Below are positions 47,361-60,644 of a stretch of DNA of 64,000 nt, in pieces. Under the pieces are notes generated by a model. That model ran no database searches, had not been told where the DNA came from, and was given only the letters and a program-made list of their open reading frames with translations. Positions within the stretch are counted from its first letter, which is position 1; each line of letters starts with the position of its first letter. The position numbers were made by a program, and so were the translations under genes. This DNA is from Nectonema munidae (lineage: Eukaryota; Nematomorpha; Nectonematoida; Nectonematidae), in the NCBI GenBank assembly GCA_030549495.1, contig JAUIRK010000136.1, positions 186,001-250,000 on the forward strand. Reading direction: 5' to 3'.

Positions 47361-49600
47361 GATAATAAAAATCTTAAAAAGAAGATGTATAAATTTAGGG
47401 GAAATTGAGCATCATAATTTTGAGTTTTTAAATAATTTATAAGAATGTATCTTCTTTTATTTAAACACAGAGAAATTATGCTCGTAAACAAAACTATCTT
47501 GTATAGTAAAATTCAAAATTGTATTATAAATTTATGTTTACTACCAATTGGAGAGTAAAATTTTGAAATATTACAAATTTAAGAATGAACTTTTTACTCA
47601 CAAAAAAGTAAGTTTAAATTTATTATTTATATTTATATAAATTTAACATGTTAATTATTTACTCATTTTTCAATTATTATTTATCAAAATTAACATTATT
47701 ATAATTTTTATTTTTACCATTATAATAATAGAAAAATGATATTTTAATAAATGGTGTGAATTTTACAGCTTCAAAAGCTGGAGTTCAGCCAAAATCCATG
47801 TTTAACCTCAAAGAAAAGTTGACTTAAAATTATATTCAGCATATCTAACAAATTAGTACACATAAGCGCTTATATAAGCAATACTCCATTCTATGATCAG
47901 TAAGCTTACTTTTCAATTATGTCGTTTTCGGATAATATACCTTACGAACAGGAACTTTCTTATGTTAACTTTGGATTGTAGTGTGCTTGCTTACTCATGC
48001 CATTGTTGTAGCTTTCCCAAAATCACATCATGCAATAATCATTTGTCAAACTACTTTTTATGCCTAGCAAAGAAAAATGAGTCATGTAAAACTATATAGC
48101 TGAGAACCAAAATAATTCGTTGAATCAACCAATTTTATCACGTATGTCATATGTGCGTACAGTAAGTAAGTTTATAAAACTAATGTGTTTTTGGTAGACA
48201 AAATTCATGGAAAATAAGCTATCCAATTTTAATACAAATTAATCCAACACAGAAGTATAAAAAATGTATGAAATTGCCCAAAAGACCGAAAAAATACAAA
48301 ATACCATAATATAGTTTTAAGCATCTATATAAAACTTTTTAAATATTGAAGTTTTTTTCTTATGTTTATAGTTAAAAAATTCTATAATTTTCAAAAAAAT
48401 TATTTGTATTTATAATGTATGTATATCTATAAATTATGCTATCAATTATACGCTTAATTTACTAATTCTAAAACTTATTTTATAAAAAAAATTGTAACCG
48501 CTTTATAACCATCTAAATGTTTGATAAACAAAACGCATACACTAGCAAGCAAGCAAACAAACAAACGAACCATTTTTATATACTATAATAAAATTTTCAA
48601 GTTTCAATTTTTTTTGAAAATATTCATTATTCAAAATTAAATATTTATAATCGAAAAATTTTATACGAACAAATCTAATTTTTCAAAATTTTAAATTTTT
48701 TTAGTTAATTACATTTTTCTGTTTTGGGGTGTTAGTATTTTTTTGGAAATTTTAATTATTTTTAAGTAAACACTTTTTAAAATAAAGAAACATTTCTCAA
48801 TTAAAAAAAATTTTTCAACATGATTTTCTTTTACTCGACATAATTTGGGGTGTTTAGTCTGAATGAAAGAAATTTCAGTTATTTCCCTTAGAAAATCAAT
48901 GGATAGAAACTATCAATTTATTTCCAAAATATAAAAAAAAAAATTTTTAATTTAAATTTTTATTATAAAATACATGATGATTTAGTATTTGTTTTTTAGA
49001 AAAAAAATTGCCTGTAATAGCATGGTATTTTTGTAAGTAACAGGAATGTTTGATACGTTCGTCGGACCAACTAGGACTAAAAGACCTTTAGGATTTCATT
49101 AGTGTTGATGGAATTCTGAGTCCAGGATCCATCTTGTCTTTCTATCACTCTTACAACACCTCACGATTTATTTTTTACTCAAAATAGAAAATATTTTTTT
49201 CTTTTATCGAGCTACATCATCTTAGTTTAATATATAAGACTGTCTCGACAAAAGGTTACAATATTGCACTACACCAAAACGAGTTTATCTAACTTATAAT
49301 TTCATATTATTAGGAAATTTAATTTTCTATAAGCATTTATAGATATAACAGAATACTTTACATCATTATTATTTTTAAATAAATGAGAATGTTAATTTTT
49401 AAAGTGAAAATGCTAAATTTTAGTTGTGAAATCAACTTCAAAACGACTATTTTAAAAAAGATATTTTTACAGAAATTTCTTTAACCAACTTTTGACTGAA
49501 GAAAAGAAAAGCATACCCTCTCTCAAATAAATAAACCTTTCACTTATAAAAAAATTTTTATTGAGCCTCAAAAAGTTATTATTAATCATTATTAATTTTC
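47361..49600. other. intergenic, possible LINE 3' tail at 48161
   Basis: 48160-48181 (ACAGTAAGTAAGTTTATAAA) mirrors the AAACTTACTTACT tail of the LINE at 22.9 kb, so it may be the 3' end of the minus-strand LINE whose ORF1 lies at 50-51 kb. Otherwise AT-rich, with an AAGC/AAAC microsatellite at 48544-48568. Confidence 0.4.
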
Positions 49601-49604
49601 AGCA

Positions 49605-49830
49605 GATGACCTGGTTGTGGCAAAGTAGGGTCTCATTTAATGCATCTGGGTTCGATCCTTGATCTCCTTTTGATTCAATACTAAAAATTTAAGGGAAATA
49701 AAGAAAAACATAAAGTAGAACAAGGCAAGGCAAAGAAAATGCGGAGAGTGTGTGTACCCTATAGTTTAAAGTAGCCAGGTCTCTTGAAGACAAATAATAA
49801 TTGATATAGGCCAAGATGATGTAGAATTTA
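49605..49830 (+). mobile_element. tRNA-derived SINE, third family
   Basis: TGGTTGTGGCAAAGTAGGG (A-box region) is followed by CATCTGGGTTCGATCC (B box) and a body containing GGCAAGGCAAAG and GTAGCCAGGTCTCTTGAAG. The right boundary is approximate. The head differs from the other SINE families here. Confidence 0.65.
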
Positions 49831-49984
49831 CATGTGCTTTAAAAATTTCTAACTCTCAAAATTTTGATTTTAAAGACCGAATGCTTTAAAGAAATTATTT
49901 TTATATTACCTTCAATTGAAGAAATTTGATCAAGATTCACTTCATTGGATGCTTTAAAAAAAATAATCGTTAGGTTTATGATGA

Positions 49985-50960
49985 TCAAAAAATTAAAGGG
50001 TCTTCACTGAAAATAATTTATATTCATCAACATCGTATGAAGTAATCATTTTAATGTTATTGAATTCTTTTTGAATCTGAGGACAGACATGATCTAAAGC
50101 TGAATGGTCAATAATTATATTATTAGAGATTGAACATTTGTGGCATTTAGGGCTACCTATAACTATTTTATCGCACAAATTTCCATTGTGGTCCTTTGCA
50201 CAATATCTGCAGATAGTTTTATTTTTACATTTTGAGCTAGTGTATCCGAACGAACAGCAATTAGTGCACTGTTTATCATAAAGTATGAATAAGATTTAAC
50301 ATATAACATGTCAATAGATCAAAAGTTTTGATTTTAAGATATTTATAGACCATACTTCATGCAGTAAAAACTCTCCATTCTCAACGATTTGTTTGATATC
50401 AGTATTTTTCGCATAAATGAGAGGGATAATTTCGCTGTTTTGTAAATCTGTATCTACAGTTCAACTTAATTTAGGATTTATTTTGATCTAAGGCTTTACT
50501 TAAAAATTCTCTTTAATGAGTAGATCTTTGCCCTCTTCCATTGTTTTTTATTTGGAAACTTCAAGCAGACTGATTTATTGAATTGCATACATTTTATTAC
50601 AGGAATATTTTTGAGAATAGGTTTTGATCTTTATAAAAATGCTGCTAGTATCATTATTGTGTTTCAGAACTTCAATATAAGTTTTAAGAATGGCATTCAT
50701 TTTAGTTGAAACCAAACTTTTTTTAATAACTTTGATGTCTTTTAAAATTTAAGAGACTTGTTTGTCGCATTTTTTAACTTTATTGCTAACTTCTTGATTA
50801 AAAGTTTGTATCTTTTTATCAGATGAACTGCATGTTTTACAGACCCAGCGCGCATACCTAATTCATAATATTTGTCCAACGAAGAAGGAAAATTTACAAG
50901 TAAACTATGACATTGCAAACAATATTGACTTTCTTTAATAACTTTGATGTTTTTTAAAAT
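49985..50960 (-). mobile_element. LINE ORF1 relic, same family as 23-24 kb
   Basis: Minus strand, from about 50940 down: a CLQCHS...LGMRAGS segment like the cysteine-rich N-terminus seen at 60.8 kb, a lysine-rich middle, then CTNC/CRYC-type knuckles near 50280-50170 and, in the frame 50178-49993, CHKCSISNN, DHSALDHVCPQIQKEFNNI. It aligns by eye with the knuckle region of the copy at 23.1-23.4 kb. Many frame changes; no ORF2 recognised after it. Confidence 0.7.
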
Positions 50961-53040
50961 TTCAGAGCTTTATTTGTCGTATTTTTCAACTTTTTACAAA
51001 AAAAGTTTAAATTCTGCATTTAAAAATTTGTTAAAAGAAATTCTTTCGGCTAAAAAAATGGTGGTGTTTAGCACAAATAAATTTTAGCACACACGCAGTT
51101 ATGAATAGATCTGCAGAAGTAAATTCATTATTTTAAACTAAAATTAAACATTTTTTCCATTAGATGTAGAGATTATTGATCCGTTTTACTTTTTTTTATT
51201 AACTTGTAACAGACCATGTGTTGTATCCTTAAATTTATATTGAAAATTCAGTAATTGAGTACAGTCAAAAAATCAATAAAATTTAGATTCATCTAATCCT
51301 TCATATATTATTTGTTTTCTCCCCGCACCCCAGACAAGTTTAATATAAATATGAAATTTGATCAATAATAAAAATATGAATTATTTTATTATTTGTTTAT
51401 ATACATAAATTTCATAACTATCTCAAATTTTTCCGCCTACAAATTTAATGAATACCTCAATAACATAACGTAGACTCTTTCAACCTCTATATAATAATCG
51501 ACCCCTAGAAAACTATTATCTACTTACTACTAGGGTACTTACGACTAAGGGGTCGATATTGGGGACTCCTATCTAATCGAAAAAAGGGTTAGGTTTCATT
51601 TTAATTTCGCATGGTTGTATCCAGTATTTGCAACTACAAAACAATGAGTGTAATAGAATATGTTTTTCTTTGTTTTTGCAACACCTTAATGAGGTTTATG
51701 TAATTCCTTTCGAATGTTCACGTTTGTGTTAAATTGGATCCACAATTCCAAACAAACTTAGATGATGATATTTTCGTGGTTTTATCCTGTTGGTGGTGAT
51801 GATGTTAAGGAGCTTTGTCATTTGATGATGAGGTGGTAGATGACAATGATGATGATGAAATGAGACAAAGTAGTGAAAGTAGGAAAAAATATATATCGTG
51901 GAGTTTATTATATCTTTTTTCATTTTGCTTAGTTCTACATATTTTGTTCCTGCATCCTCTCATTTCTAAAGCTTGAGAAGGCTTTGATTCAGACCATTGT
52001 GTTTCATATTTGTGTCAACTTTTATTTCCTGTAACCGCAGTTTTTTGTCTCTGTATTCAACACCTAATCTATAAATCTCATCCTTGATGTCTAAAACAAA
52101 GTGGTCGTTTTTACTGTTTGTTAGTATGATTCATGTCACATAAACTTCATCTTTTTTTTCGGTTTCTATTCAAAACATACTTTTGGTAAGCTAATGATTT
52201 TGTATTTGTAAAAATTAGCATAGCTTATCTACAATGACTTGTAAATTGAACGCAGTATCATCAACAAATCACTTTTATAATTTTTATTTATTTCCAGAAT
52301 TTTATTAAGTCAGGCGACGCAAATAATTTGATCCTTGATTTCTAGTGTGGTCGAAAATAAACCTTTTATATTCAAGTCTCGAATCTTTTTAATTTGTAAT
52401 TTGATTGAATTTCATATTTATTTGGTCTAAACTCTAAAGGATTGTCAAATTTTTTTTTCAAAATTTTTAACTACATTTCAAAAAGTGTTCTAAAATTAAC
52501 TATGGTAAAAACTAAGTATGATTTTTATATTAATTGAATAAAATATATCGAGGGATAGTTTACGTGAAAAAATACTTCAAAATTTTTTTTTGCTTTATTT
52601 TTTTGTAGTGGGTAAAAGGGACGATATGGAAATATTACGTTTTTATAACTTTTTTTTATAATTTAATACTTGTCTAAAGCGCATTGATATCCACTCTATG
52701 TGAATTTTACATTTTGTAATGTGAATCAACATAAGTATCCATTTTTTCATAAATATATATTATAAAGATCAAATGATGAAAAATTAACTAAGTTAACATT
52801 AACACTGTTAAGTTATTGGTTAATGAAAATTTCATCTTTTTTCATCTTACCAAATTCTTCTATTATTATTCATTTGTTCAAAACAATTAATTCGAACAAT
52901 GTAATATTAATATAATCATAGAAAAAACATAAGTGAAATATATAAGGAAAATATAATGGAAGAAAATAAAAATAAAAATTTTTTAATATAAATTGGTGAT
53001 AGTATGGTAAATAAATTATCTTGAAAAAAGACATTGAAGA
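50961..53040. other. intergenic with small inverted repeat and GAT runs
   Basis: 51496-51560 holds AATCGACCCCTAG and its near-inverse CTAAGGGGTCGATATT around a 35-bp spacer, possibly a tiny foldback. 51790-51865 is rich in GATGATGAT; the histidine-rich minus frame there is a by-product. The rest is unrecognised. Confidence 0.5.
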
Positions 53041-53054
53041 AGCGTACGCAAATA

Positions 53055-53172
53055 AAAGGTAGCGTAGGGTGTTTTCATTGAGAAGGCACAATTGCGCCGC
53101 TTACATCGAACTATGAGAAAGTAGGCTTGATGGGGTTTCGAACGCAAGACCTTGAGTCATGCCTTTAACTGA
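53055..53172 (-). mobile_element. tRNA-derived SINE, copy 3, 11-bp TSD
   Basis: Nearly identical in its body to the copy at 21458 (AAGGTAGCGTAGGGTGTTTT, GAGAAGGCACAATTGCGCCG), with a decayed B box. The flanks are an exact 11-bp direct repeat GTACGCAAATA (53044-53054 and 53173-53183), which fixes the ends. The tRNA head is short at its 5' end, so this is a truncated insertion. Confidence 0.88.
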
Positions 53173-53183
53173 GTACGCAAATA

Positions 53184-55296
53184 GGGAGGATGTGGGGGAA
53201 TTTTCACTCTCTTAAGGAAAAATATTTGACATGGTTATGTGGTATACAACCCTCAGCCCCCTCAACGTGAGTTGAAGTTCCTTGCTACGTCACTGGAGTA
53301 TGAAGTATAGTTGAAGACAATTCATGATGAATTTGCATTAAAAAAGTAAAATTTTAATGCAGAAATAAGAAGTTATTTCAATAGCTATTGACTTGTTAAG
53401 CATTTAGCTTAAAAATAAAATTTACCCATATATCTCACAAGATTGTGAATAAAAAGGGAAATTTTGTATGGAATATGGCGTATGAAGTGTAAAAATACTC
53501 TCCAGACGCTGAATTGTAATAATAAAGATATATTGTTTCTCTATTTTTCATAAATTTATATAGATCTAATGAAAATTTCGAAGGAGAATAATAAGATTTA
53601 TTAAAATATTTAAACATATGACTTTAAACAAGTACGCTTGGAGGAAAAATATGGTTTCTTTCAGGCAAGGGCTTATTCTCAAAAAATTTCGACTAAGGAT
53701 ATCAAACTAAGGAGCGTGAATACAGTATCCCACATTACATCAATTTTAGGTAGCAATTTTTAATCTAAAAATTTTGACTATTAAGAAAAGACATGCTTTT
53801 CAAACCTATGATTTTTGTGCTTAAAATACAATACTTGTTTTGCGCAGTCAAAATTTTTAGAAAAAATATACAATTTAAAATAAAAATTTTTAAAGTGCAA
53901 GAAATTTTGTGACTAAGACATTTCGTATCCAAAGGGGATGATTCGTATACCATGAAAATCTTGGGTAATAAACGTCCAACTTCCTTACTCTACGACTCAT
54001 GAAATCCAAAATTAGTACTGTATTTTACGGCGCATAGCGCGCACTTTTTTTCTCAAAAAAAACTCAAAAACTTTCGTGAGCATTAAACACCAATAAAAAT
54101 GAAGAATCAGGTGATTTGTAATATATGCAAAAATTAAATCTGCTATAATCCTTATAAATGGTACCCGATATTCGCACGGACAGTTTGTCTAACTGACATT
54201 TTATAACACAATGCTAATCATAACCTAAAATAAAACTGTCCGACCACGGTACAAAGATATATTTTAAATGAAAATTGACTCTCTTAATAATTAAATTGAT
54301 CTCCAAATAATCTTAAAAATAACATTATTGTAAATTCAATCTATTTTTCCTCACTTTCATAACAAAATACAAAGATACGAGTACACAACACTCTTCTCTA
54401 AAGCACAATTACCGAAAATGTTACCCCGCTGTTGCGCGTTCGTTATACAACACTATTTTCCAAAGCTCTTTTGCTGAAAATACTAATGCGCTTATACGCT
54501 AGAAAATACGGTATACCTAAAGAATGAACATGGGAACTTCAGTGACTTTTGCGATACAAGTTACTTTTATTGTAAAGCAATTTTGTAATTTGCTTTGTGA
54601 TGTATTCTTCATACTTTGGAAAAGATCTTAATTTTATTTTTTATGAATTTTTTTATATTTTTTAACAAAAGAGGGTGAATTATTATGTATTAGTGTGATC
54701 GGAATGTGCAACTACATAACTATAGAAAGTCATTAAGTCGAATATAAACTTAAATAAATCCATTTTTGAAATATGAAATTCGGTTTCGTTTTTCTTTTAT
54801 GAAAGTAAATGTTTAAAATTAAATTTACATAATAGAATTACTAAAAGTATTATGGAAAATTTTTTGGCATTAGCAAGTTAAAGTTTGATCTGGAGTAAAT
54901 TGTCATATCTCTGTAAAGCGAAGGTAAAAGCTTCATAATGACAAAAAAAAGAGAAATGAGAGTTAAAAATGATAAAATTGACAATAAAAAAGTATGGTGA
55001 AAGGATTTTCGCGTTTTTCAGTTCGATCACCGCATTAAAAATATGTGGGGCTGTTTTTTCCGCTATAAGATTTTATAGAATGGTATATATTTTTACTTGG
55101 TTACTTGTTAGTTAATTAGTTAACTAGTAATAATTCGTTATTTTGTTGGCTAAATTAATTAGCAGAAAATAGTTAAAAAATTAGCTTTTTGTCTACATCC
55201 AATATAACGTCCCACATTTATTTATATATATATATTCGTTTATTCTATTTTTAACTTTTTTAATGTTTTTATAGGATAGCAAAGTCAACAGTTATT
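53184..55296. other. intergenic AT-rich DNA, nothing recognised
   Basis: No coding pattern, tandem array or transposon ends identified. Confidence 0.5.
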
Positions 55297-55722
55297 TATA
55301 GCATTACAAAGTTCAAGTGAAATGTTTTCAAATTCAAGTGAAACGTTATCAAGTTCAATTGAAATGTTTTCAAGTTCAAGTGAAATTTTTTCAAGTTTTA
55401 AGTAGTTTTATTTTTAGGTTGGACTTGAAAACTATTTTTTATTGAGTTTGAAAATATTTGTTTTTTTGTTGAAAGGAGATATATATTGAATTACACATCT
55501 TTTACCAAAAATTTTAGAGTTCTAAAAAAATTAAAAAATGCAAACTAAAAATTAATATTTGTAAAAATATTTATTACCGATCTTAAAAAATTTTTAAGTC
55601 GAATCTAAAGATAAATACTCTTAAAACTTGAAAACGTTACTTAAATTTGAAAATATTTCACTTGAACTTGAAAACGTTTCACTTGAATTTGAAAACATTT
55701 CACTTGAACTTGTAATGCTATA
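55297..55722. mobile_element. foldback element with 21-bp repeats in both arms
   Basis: The left arm starts TATAGCATTACAA and holds four head-to-tail 21-mers (55309-55392) of the type AAGTTCAAGTGAAATGTTTT plus C. The right arm (about 55624-55722) is its inverse, again with about four units, ending TTGTAATGCTATA. About 220 bp of unrelated AT-rich sequence separates the arms. The flanks are TA-rich, so the target duplication is unclear. No coding capacity. Confidence 0.85.
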
Positions 55723-57148
55723 TATAAATTCAAAAAAAATTAAAAGGCTTATATTTTAATAAAGTTAACTTTAAAAAGGATAAAAAACGAAAAATCATTA
55801 AGTATATTTTCTTACAATAATTATTATTATTTAAATTTTTTTTAAATTTCAAAAATTTAAATTATGAAATTAAGTTGTTCAGTTGTTCAGTTGGGTATTG
55901 ATAAAAAATGTTCAAAATTTTATTCTAAATTTAATATACCTCTTTATTAAACTGTAAGAGCCATGTATCAGACTATTTTTATGTTATGGAGCACACTGTG
56001 GTTCTATTGTGCTTGAAAGAGAAAAAGAATTAATAAGCAAATAACTTGGGGGTTTTATCCTTCGCTTTAAAATATACTTTTACTGGGATCATACTTCCTT
56101 AAGTTTAAATAAATCGGTAGCGTGTACTGAATAACTTCACAAATGCTACCGTTTGATATGAGTGCAAGATAAGTTTCTTACTCCCACCATCTTCGTGGTA
56201 GACCCTAACTTTCTACATAGAAATTTTTCCCTCTGAAACATTTTTCCTCCTTTCCAATTACAACACACACATAGCGCTTTTCCCACAAAACACGCTCAGT
56301 GAGCTCACCATGCATACGCCCCACCCCCTGATCGATGATAGTATAAAGATTTGTACAATGTTTGAAATATTTTATTCCACTTTCTTCCCTACTCGTCATG
56401 AAACACAAAATTGCTTCAATTCTATATAATAAAAGATTTTGTAATGTGCAAGAATTTGTCATTTATACTGAGGTGTTGTGTGCTAGAGAATTTAAATCGG
56501 CAAGGGAAGAACTATAAATTCATTTTCTTGCTTTACAAATCATTAAAATTCAAGAGATATGTTCTGTCTTCTTTCCTTTCCGAAAGTTTCTAAGGAAATT
56601 AATGAAATCATCATCAGCATCAAGAAATTTATCTTTGCCATCACTCTTGTTGAATCTTGGGGATGAATAATGAAACCGGATGTATGTTGGAAATATTCAT
56701 AAATCTTCCACATCATGTATTTGATGAACAATGAAACGCGGCTAAATCGCTTTAATTGGACGATAGCTTTTGACAAAATAAACTTATTTTTTTATTATTA
56801 TTACTATTCTTTACCTATTCCATTCATTTCATGTCCTTTCATTCATTCATTCACAAAGAGGTGTATTGTGTAAAAATGTTGGGGCGTATAAATCTCATTC
56901 AACCTACCAATAGAATAATTAAAAAGTCATAGACTATGAAATCAATTTCTTTAAATCATCTTCTATTTCAATCGTTTACAAGAAATGGCCATTCTTCAAA
57001 GAAGAAGGGGAGAAAAATACGAGTTTAACTCATTCAGTTAAACTAACTAGCTAACAATTAAAAATAAATATATTTTTGAATAATTTTTTTATGAAATTTA
57101 AAATAAAAAGAGTAATTTTGTATTTTTATCATTTTTTGTATACATACA
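55723..57148. other. intergenic, nothing recognised
   Basis: AT-rich. The minus frame 56205-56462 (85 residues, with GVGRMHGELTERVLWEKR) lies in GC-richer DNA but I do not recognise it. Confidence 0.45.
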
Positions 57149-57235
57149 TGCGTGGTTAGATACCGGATTCGATAACTCAAGGTCTTGGGTTCAATCCTAC
57201 ATCAAGCCCTGGTGCTTTTGCCATTACCCAATAAG
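57149..57235 (+). mobile_element. tRNA-derived SINE, copy 4 (plus strand)
   Basis: GCGTGGTTAGATACCGGATT (A-box region) then AAGGTCTTGGGTTCAATCC (B box) and CATCAAGCCCTGGTGCTTTT, the plus-strand orientation of the family at 21458, 45015 and 53055. The tail diverges after about 57229. Confidence 0.78.
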
Positions 57236-57599
57236 GAAGAAACCTAAGGAATTAAGGAGACAAAAAATGCGTTTTTCAAAATTTATATCATGGAGATAAA
57301 AAATAGAATAAAAAATATGGATGCTTCACTCTTTAAAAATATCTTTTGACACGAAAAACAGTTAGGAATAGAACACTATATATTTTGACAATCATTAATG
57401 AGTTTTAATTTGATTTCTTTTTTGAAACTCAACAAAGGAAGGTGTAGAATGATGAATTCAAAATTTCTTATTCTAGAAATAATAAGGCTTGTAAGAAATT
57501 GTTTGTCTGTAGTACATGTAAACTTGAAACAAGGAGTTTTGAAAAGATAGTGAGATCTTGAAGGATAGCGATCAGAACATTGTAATCACAACTTTAAGG

Positions 57600-58264
57600 T
57601 TAAATATAAAGCATAAGGTAACATTGGATGATAAAACTCGTAAAACAAAGGCCCATCACATTTTTGATAAATTTCAGGTAATTTTTAAAGTATATTATCA
57701 AAGCACACATTCTACCAGTCAACCAGGAAAGAATGATCTTTCTAGTCTCACAATCAAATATGTCAAAATGACGCTTTAAAGTAGTGAAATGCATTCCCTT
57801 TGTTTTGCTTTCCTTTAAAAATAGATTATTCTTAGTTAACCAACTAAGATGTTTTCCAAGTTTTGGATCAAGGTCAATCATACTTCGATCAAATGGAATA
57901 ATGATGGAAATATCGTCTGCGAACAGAAGCATGTCAATCTTTTTATTAGATGTGAAGATATCATTTATGAATATAGAAAATAATGATGGATCGAATATTG
58001 AACCTTTAGGTACGTCAGAAGATACCTCAGATTCATAAGATTCTTTATTAATGGACACTATTTATGTTCTGCTGGAGCGATAGTAGAATTTTGTTTCCTA
58101 AGTATGAAACTATGGGATACAGAGTCAAAAGGGCGACTTAAATCAAGGAAAACAAACACAAGATCTTTTTTATTTTCAAGATAATAATTAATGATTTTCC
58201 TCATATACGATGAGTGCAACAGCTCACAAGTTTGGGATTGTTTGGAATAGAACTTGTATGTCAT
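57600..58264 (-). pseudogene. LINE reverse transcriptase domain
   Basis: Two adjoining minus frames (58264-58058 and 58058-57600) carry the first catalytic aspartate in FLDLSRPFDSVSH, the PKGS...SLFSIFINDI motif and the FADD box in LLFADDISIII, then LSWLTKNNLFLKESKTKGM. A frame break between the first aspartate block and the PKGS block, and loss of the thumb after about 57690, make it inactive. Confidence 0.88.
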
Positions 58265-58759
58265 TCTACTTAAATATATTGAAAAAGAAACGAGTTTACG
58301 TTATCAGTGGAAACAAGATAGTCGTTTATATTATATTCATCTTTGGATAAGTAAAGAGAAGTAAACTATTTATTAAACATTGGGCACTAGGAATTTGAAA
58401 AACTTTTTTCAAACAAAACCTATTTTACTTTACGTTTACCACATAAAAACTCATTTAATTTTTTTCCATATTAATTTTAGTTTTTCACTCAAAGAACTAA
58501 ACTCACTCAAAAAAATAATTTCTCTTCAAGAATCTAATTTTCTTATTTCATTTCTTTGAGTTTTATATTGTAAAAATAATTTTCCGTACACAAGGTTAGA
58601 AAAATATTTTAGATTTTTAAGAAGTTTTCGGGGCTCATGATTCAAAGTAACAATCTGTATATTTTATTACTCATTACATTCTTATTTTCATAGTTATGGC
58701 TTTACCATTTGCATCCGATACAATATTTACTACTTTGCTAAAATAAACATCAGAATCAT

Positions 58760-58969
58760 TTAAAAAAGACTGTTTTTCCAATTCAACCCAACTTTAGGAA
58801 GATATAATTTCACAAAAATATTTCTTATAAAAACTACGCTCCAAAGACTTATTTTATTTTTATTATCAATTTTTAAGGACAAGACTATAGGATGGTGGTC
58901 TGAGAAATATTCTGTTGAGACAAAAGGCACAGATTGGTTAAAATTGATATAGGTATAAAACATGATCAA
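58760..58969 (-). pseudogene. LINE endonuclease C-terminal fragment
   Basis: FSDHHPIVLSLKIDNKN contains the SDHxP active-site box of APE-type LINE endonucleases. The N-terminal part towards 59500 is too decayed to read. Confidence 0.65.
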
Positions 58970-59885
58970 GCAGAGAGTACCAACTATATCTTGTTGTATG
59001 AGGGTTTGAACGAATTAGAAAGTCGATTGTTCAAGAATATTTTAACAAGTGAGTTTGAGAGTCTATCGGGGTTGATATTAAAATCTTAGCCAAATATATT
59101 GAATGAAGCAGGATAACAAATATTCATAAATGCCGAGAATTCGTCTAGAAAAGTGTTTTCAAATAATTCATTGCTCTTAAAGAGACGGTATATGTTATGG
59201 GTGTAAAACTTTACTGAACTAGCAACTTAATAAAAATTAAAAACACTTTAGAAATTTTGCAAAAAAAGTTGTGATTCCAGATGTCATGGCTAAGAGTATT
59301 TATTATAAAACGTTTAGCCAAATTTATAAGAGAGCAATTGGGTTGTTTAAAATGAAACTTATTATTGTAGCACAAATAATAATTAATCAAATTACAATTG
59401 AAGCATTCATTTTCATAAGGTGGAAAAGAAAATCCACAAATCATTGGAAACAGTATTATTTACAACATATATGGTATTTTTATCAACAAAATGGCACTCA
59501 AAACTAAAAAAATGAGAGACCGATGTGTAATTGTCCTTGCTACAATTAAAACATTTCATTTTCTACAATCGATTTATATATGAACAATCTTTTCTCCTAG
59601 CTCAACAATTATAACCTATAGGTTTGATTTGATTGCAAAAACCAGAAGTGTGTTCAAACTATAAATTTTAAAACATTGTAAATCTATATATATTAAGTCA
59701 TCATTTTTAGCTAAAGCGGAGCGTTCCTCTCTAGAAATTCTGTAGAATAGAGATTTTACTTTTCTTTCACGATTTTTTTTCAACGGATCAGTTTGCAAGA
59801 AGTATCATCTTGAGAAATTTATTTTGATACATTCGACTTAATGAAATTGGGAACTTCATGATTTCGCAAATCAACGGGTATGTTG

Positions 59886-60316
59886 TAGGGTTTGCACCGA
59901 AAAAAATTTACAAAACCGGGAAATCCCGGTTCCAAACAGTTCCTTAAGGAGATATATAGACAGCAAAAAATGCAATGAGATTGACGTTTTTGATTTTTTA
60001 TAAACAGATGTACACTTTTTTTTTCTATATCATTATCATTAAAATGGTTCTAGGAGAAAAGTGTGCAAACGACAAAAGTGTGCAGCAGAGAAAAAAAAGA
60101 AAAATAAACTCTTTTGTCGTTTGTACACTTTTCTCCGTTTACCATTAAAATGAGATGACAATGAAAAAAAGATTTTATATGAATGAAGTGCAGTAAAGTA
60201 TTATGCAAAGAATTGTATAGTGAAAAAATCAATTACAACTAAGTTATTCTCGGAACCGGGAATACTTTTCGGTTCCGAGACGGTTCCAAAATTTTCAGAA
60301 GCGGGAGCAAACCCTA
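59886..60316. mobile_element. hAT MITE, 431 bp, perfect 8-bp TSD
   Basis: Both ends read TAGGGTTTGC(A/T)CC when inverted, and GTATGTTG flanks it exactly (59878-59885 and 60317-60324). Inside the ends are GGAACCGGGA/CCGGTTCC blocks. The centre has a 26-bp inverted repeat (60053-60078 with 60111-60136; GAGAAAAGTGTGCAAACGAC on the left) around a 32-bp loop. No coding capacity. It lies in ORF1 of the minus-strand LINE. Confidence 0.95.
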
Positions 60317-60644
60317 GTATGTTGTGAATAAGAATTTTAGACATAATCTTATTACGCTTATTGAATACATATTTCGTTGAAATTTTTGTGTCTATTCTGC
60401 TTCGCATAGAGATTTCGAGTCTGAAAAACTTAACTTGATAAATTTATCTTTCATAAAACTTTTATTTATTTTTGTGTTACTGAGAAGAACAGAAGAGTAC
60501 GATGTAACATCCTCGATCATACTTACCGAATTTTTATTTTTTCTTTTCAAAAATAAAACACTTTCAGAGGGAGCTTCTGATACAGAGACATAACTTTTAA
60601 CTTCAATTTTTAATCAGATTCAAAAAAGTTTTCCTTTAACGGTG

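Noticed and set aside
51729-51923. Histidine-rich minus-strand peptide
   Set aside because: It comes from a GATGATGAT microsatellite.
56205-56462. Possible small gene on the minus strand (85 residues)
   Set aside because: No recognised motif, no splice context and no similarity to known families that I could recall.
21458-57235. tRNA genes at the GGTTCGATTCC boxes
   Set aside because: The A and B boxes sit in repeated units with shared non-tRNA tails, and the arms do not fold cleanly, so these are SINE heads and not tRNA genes.
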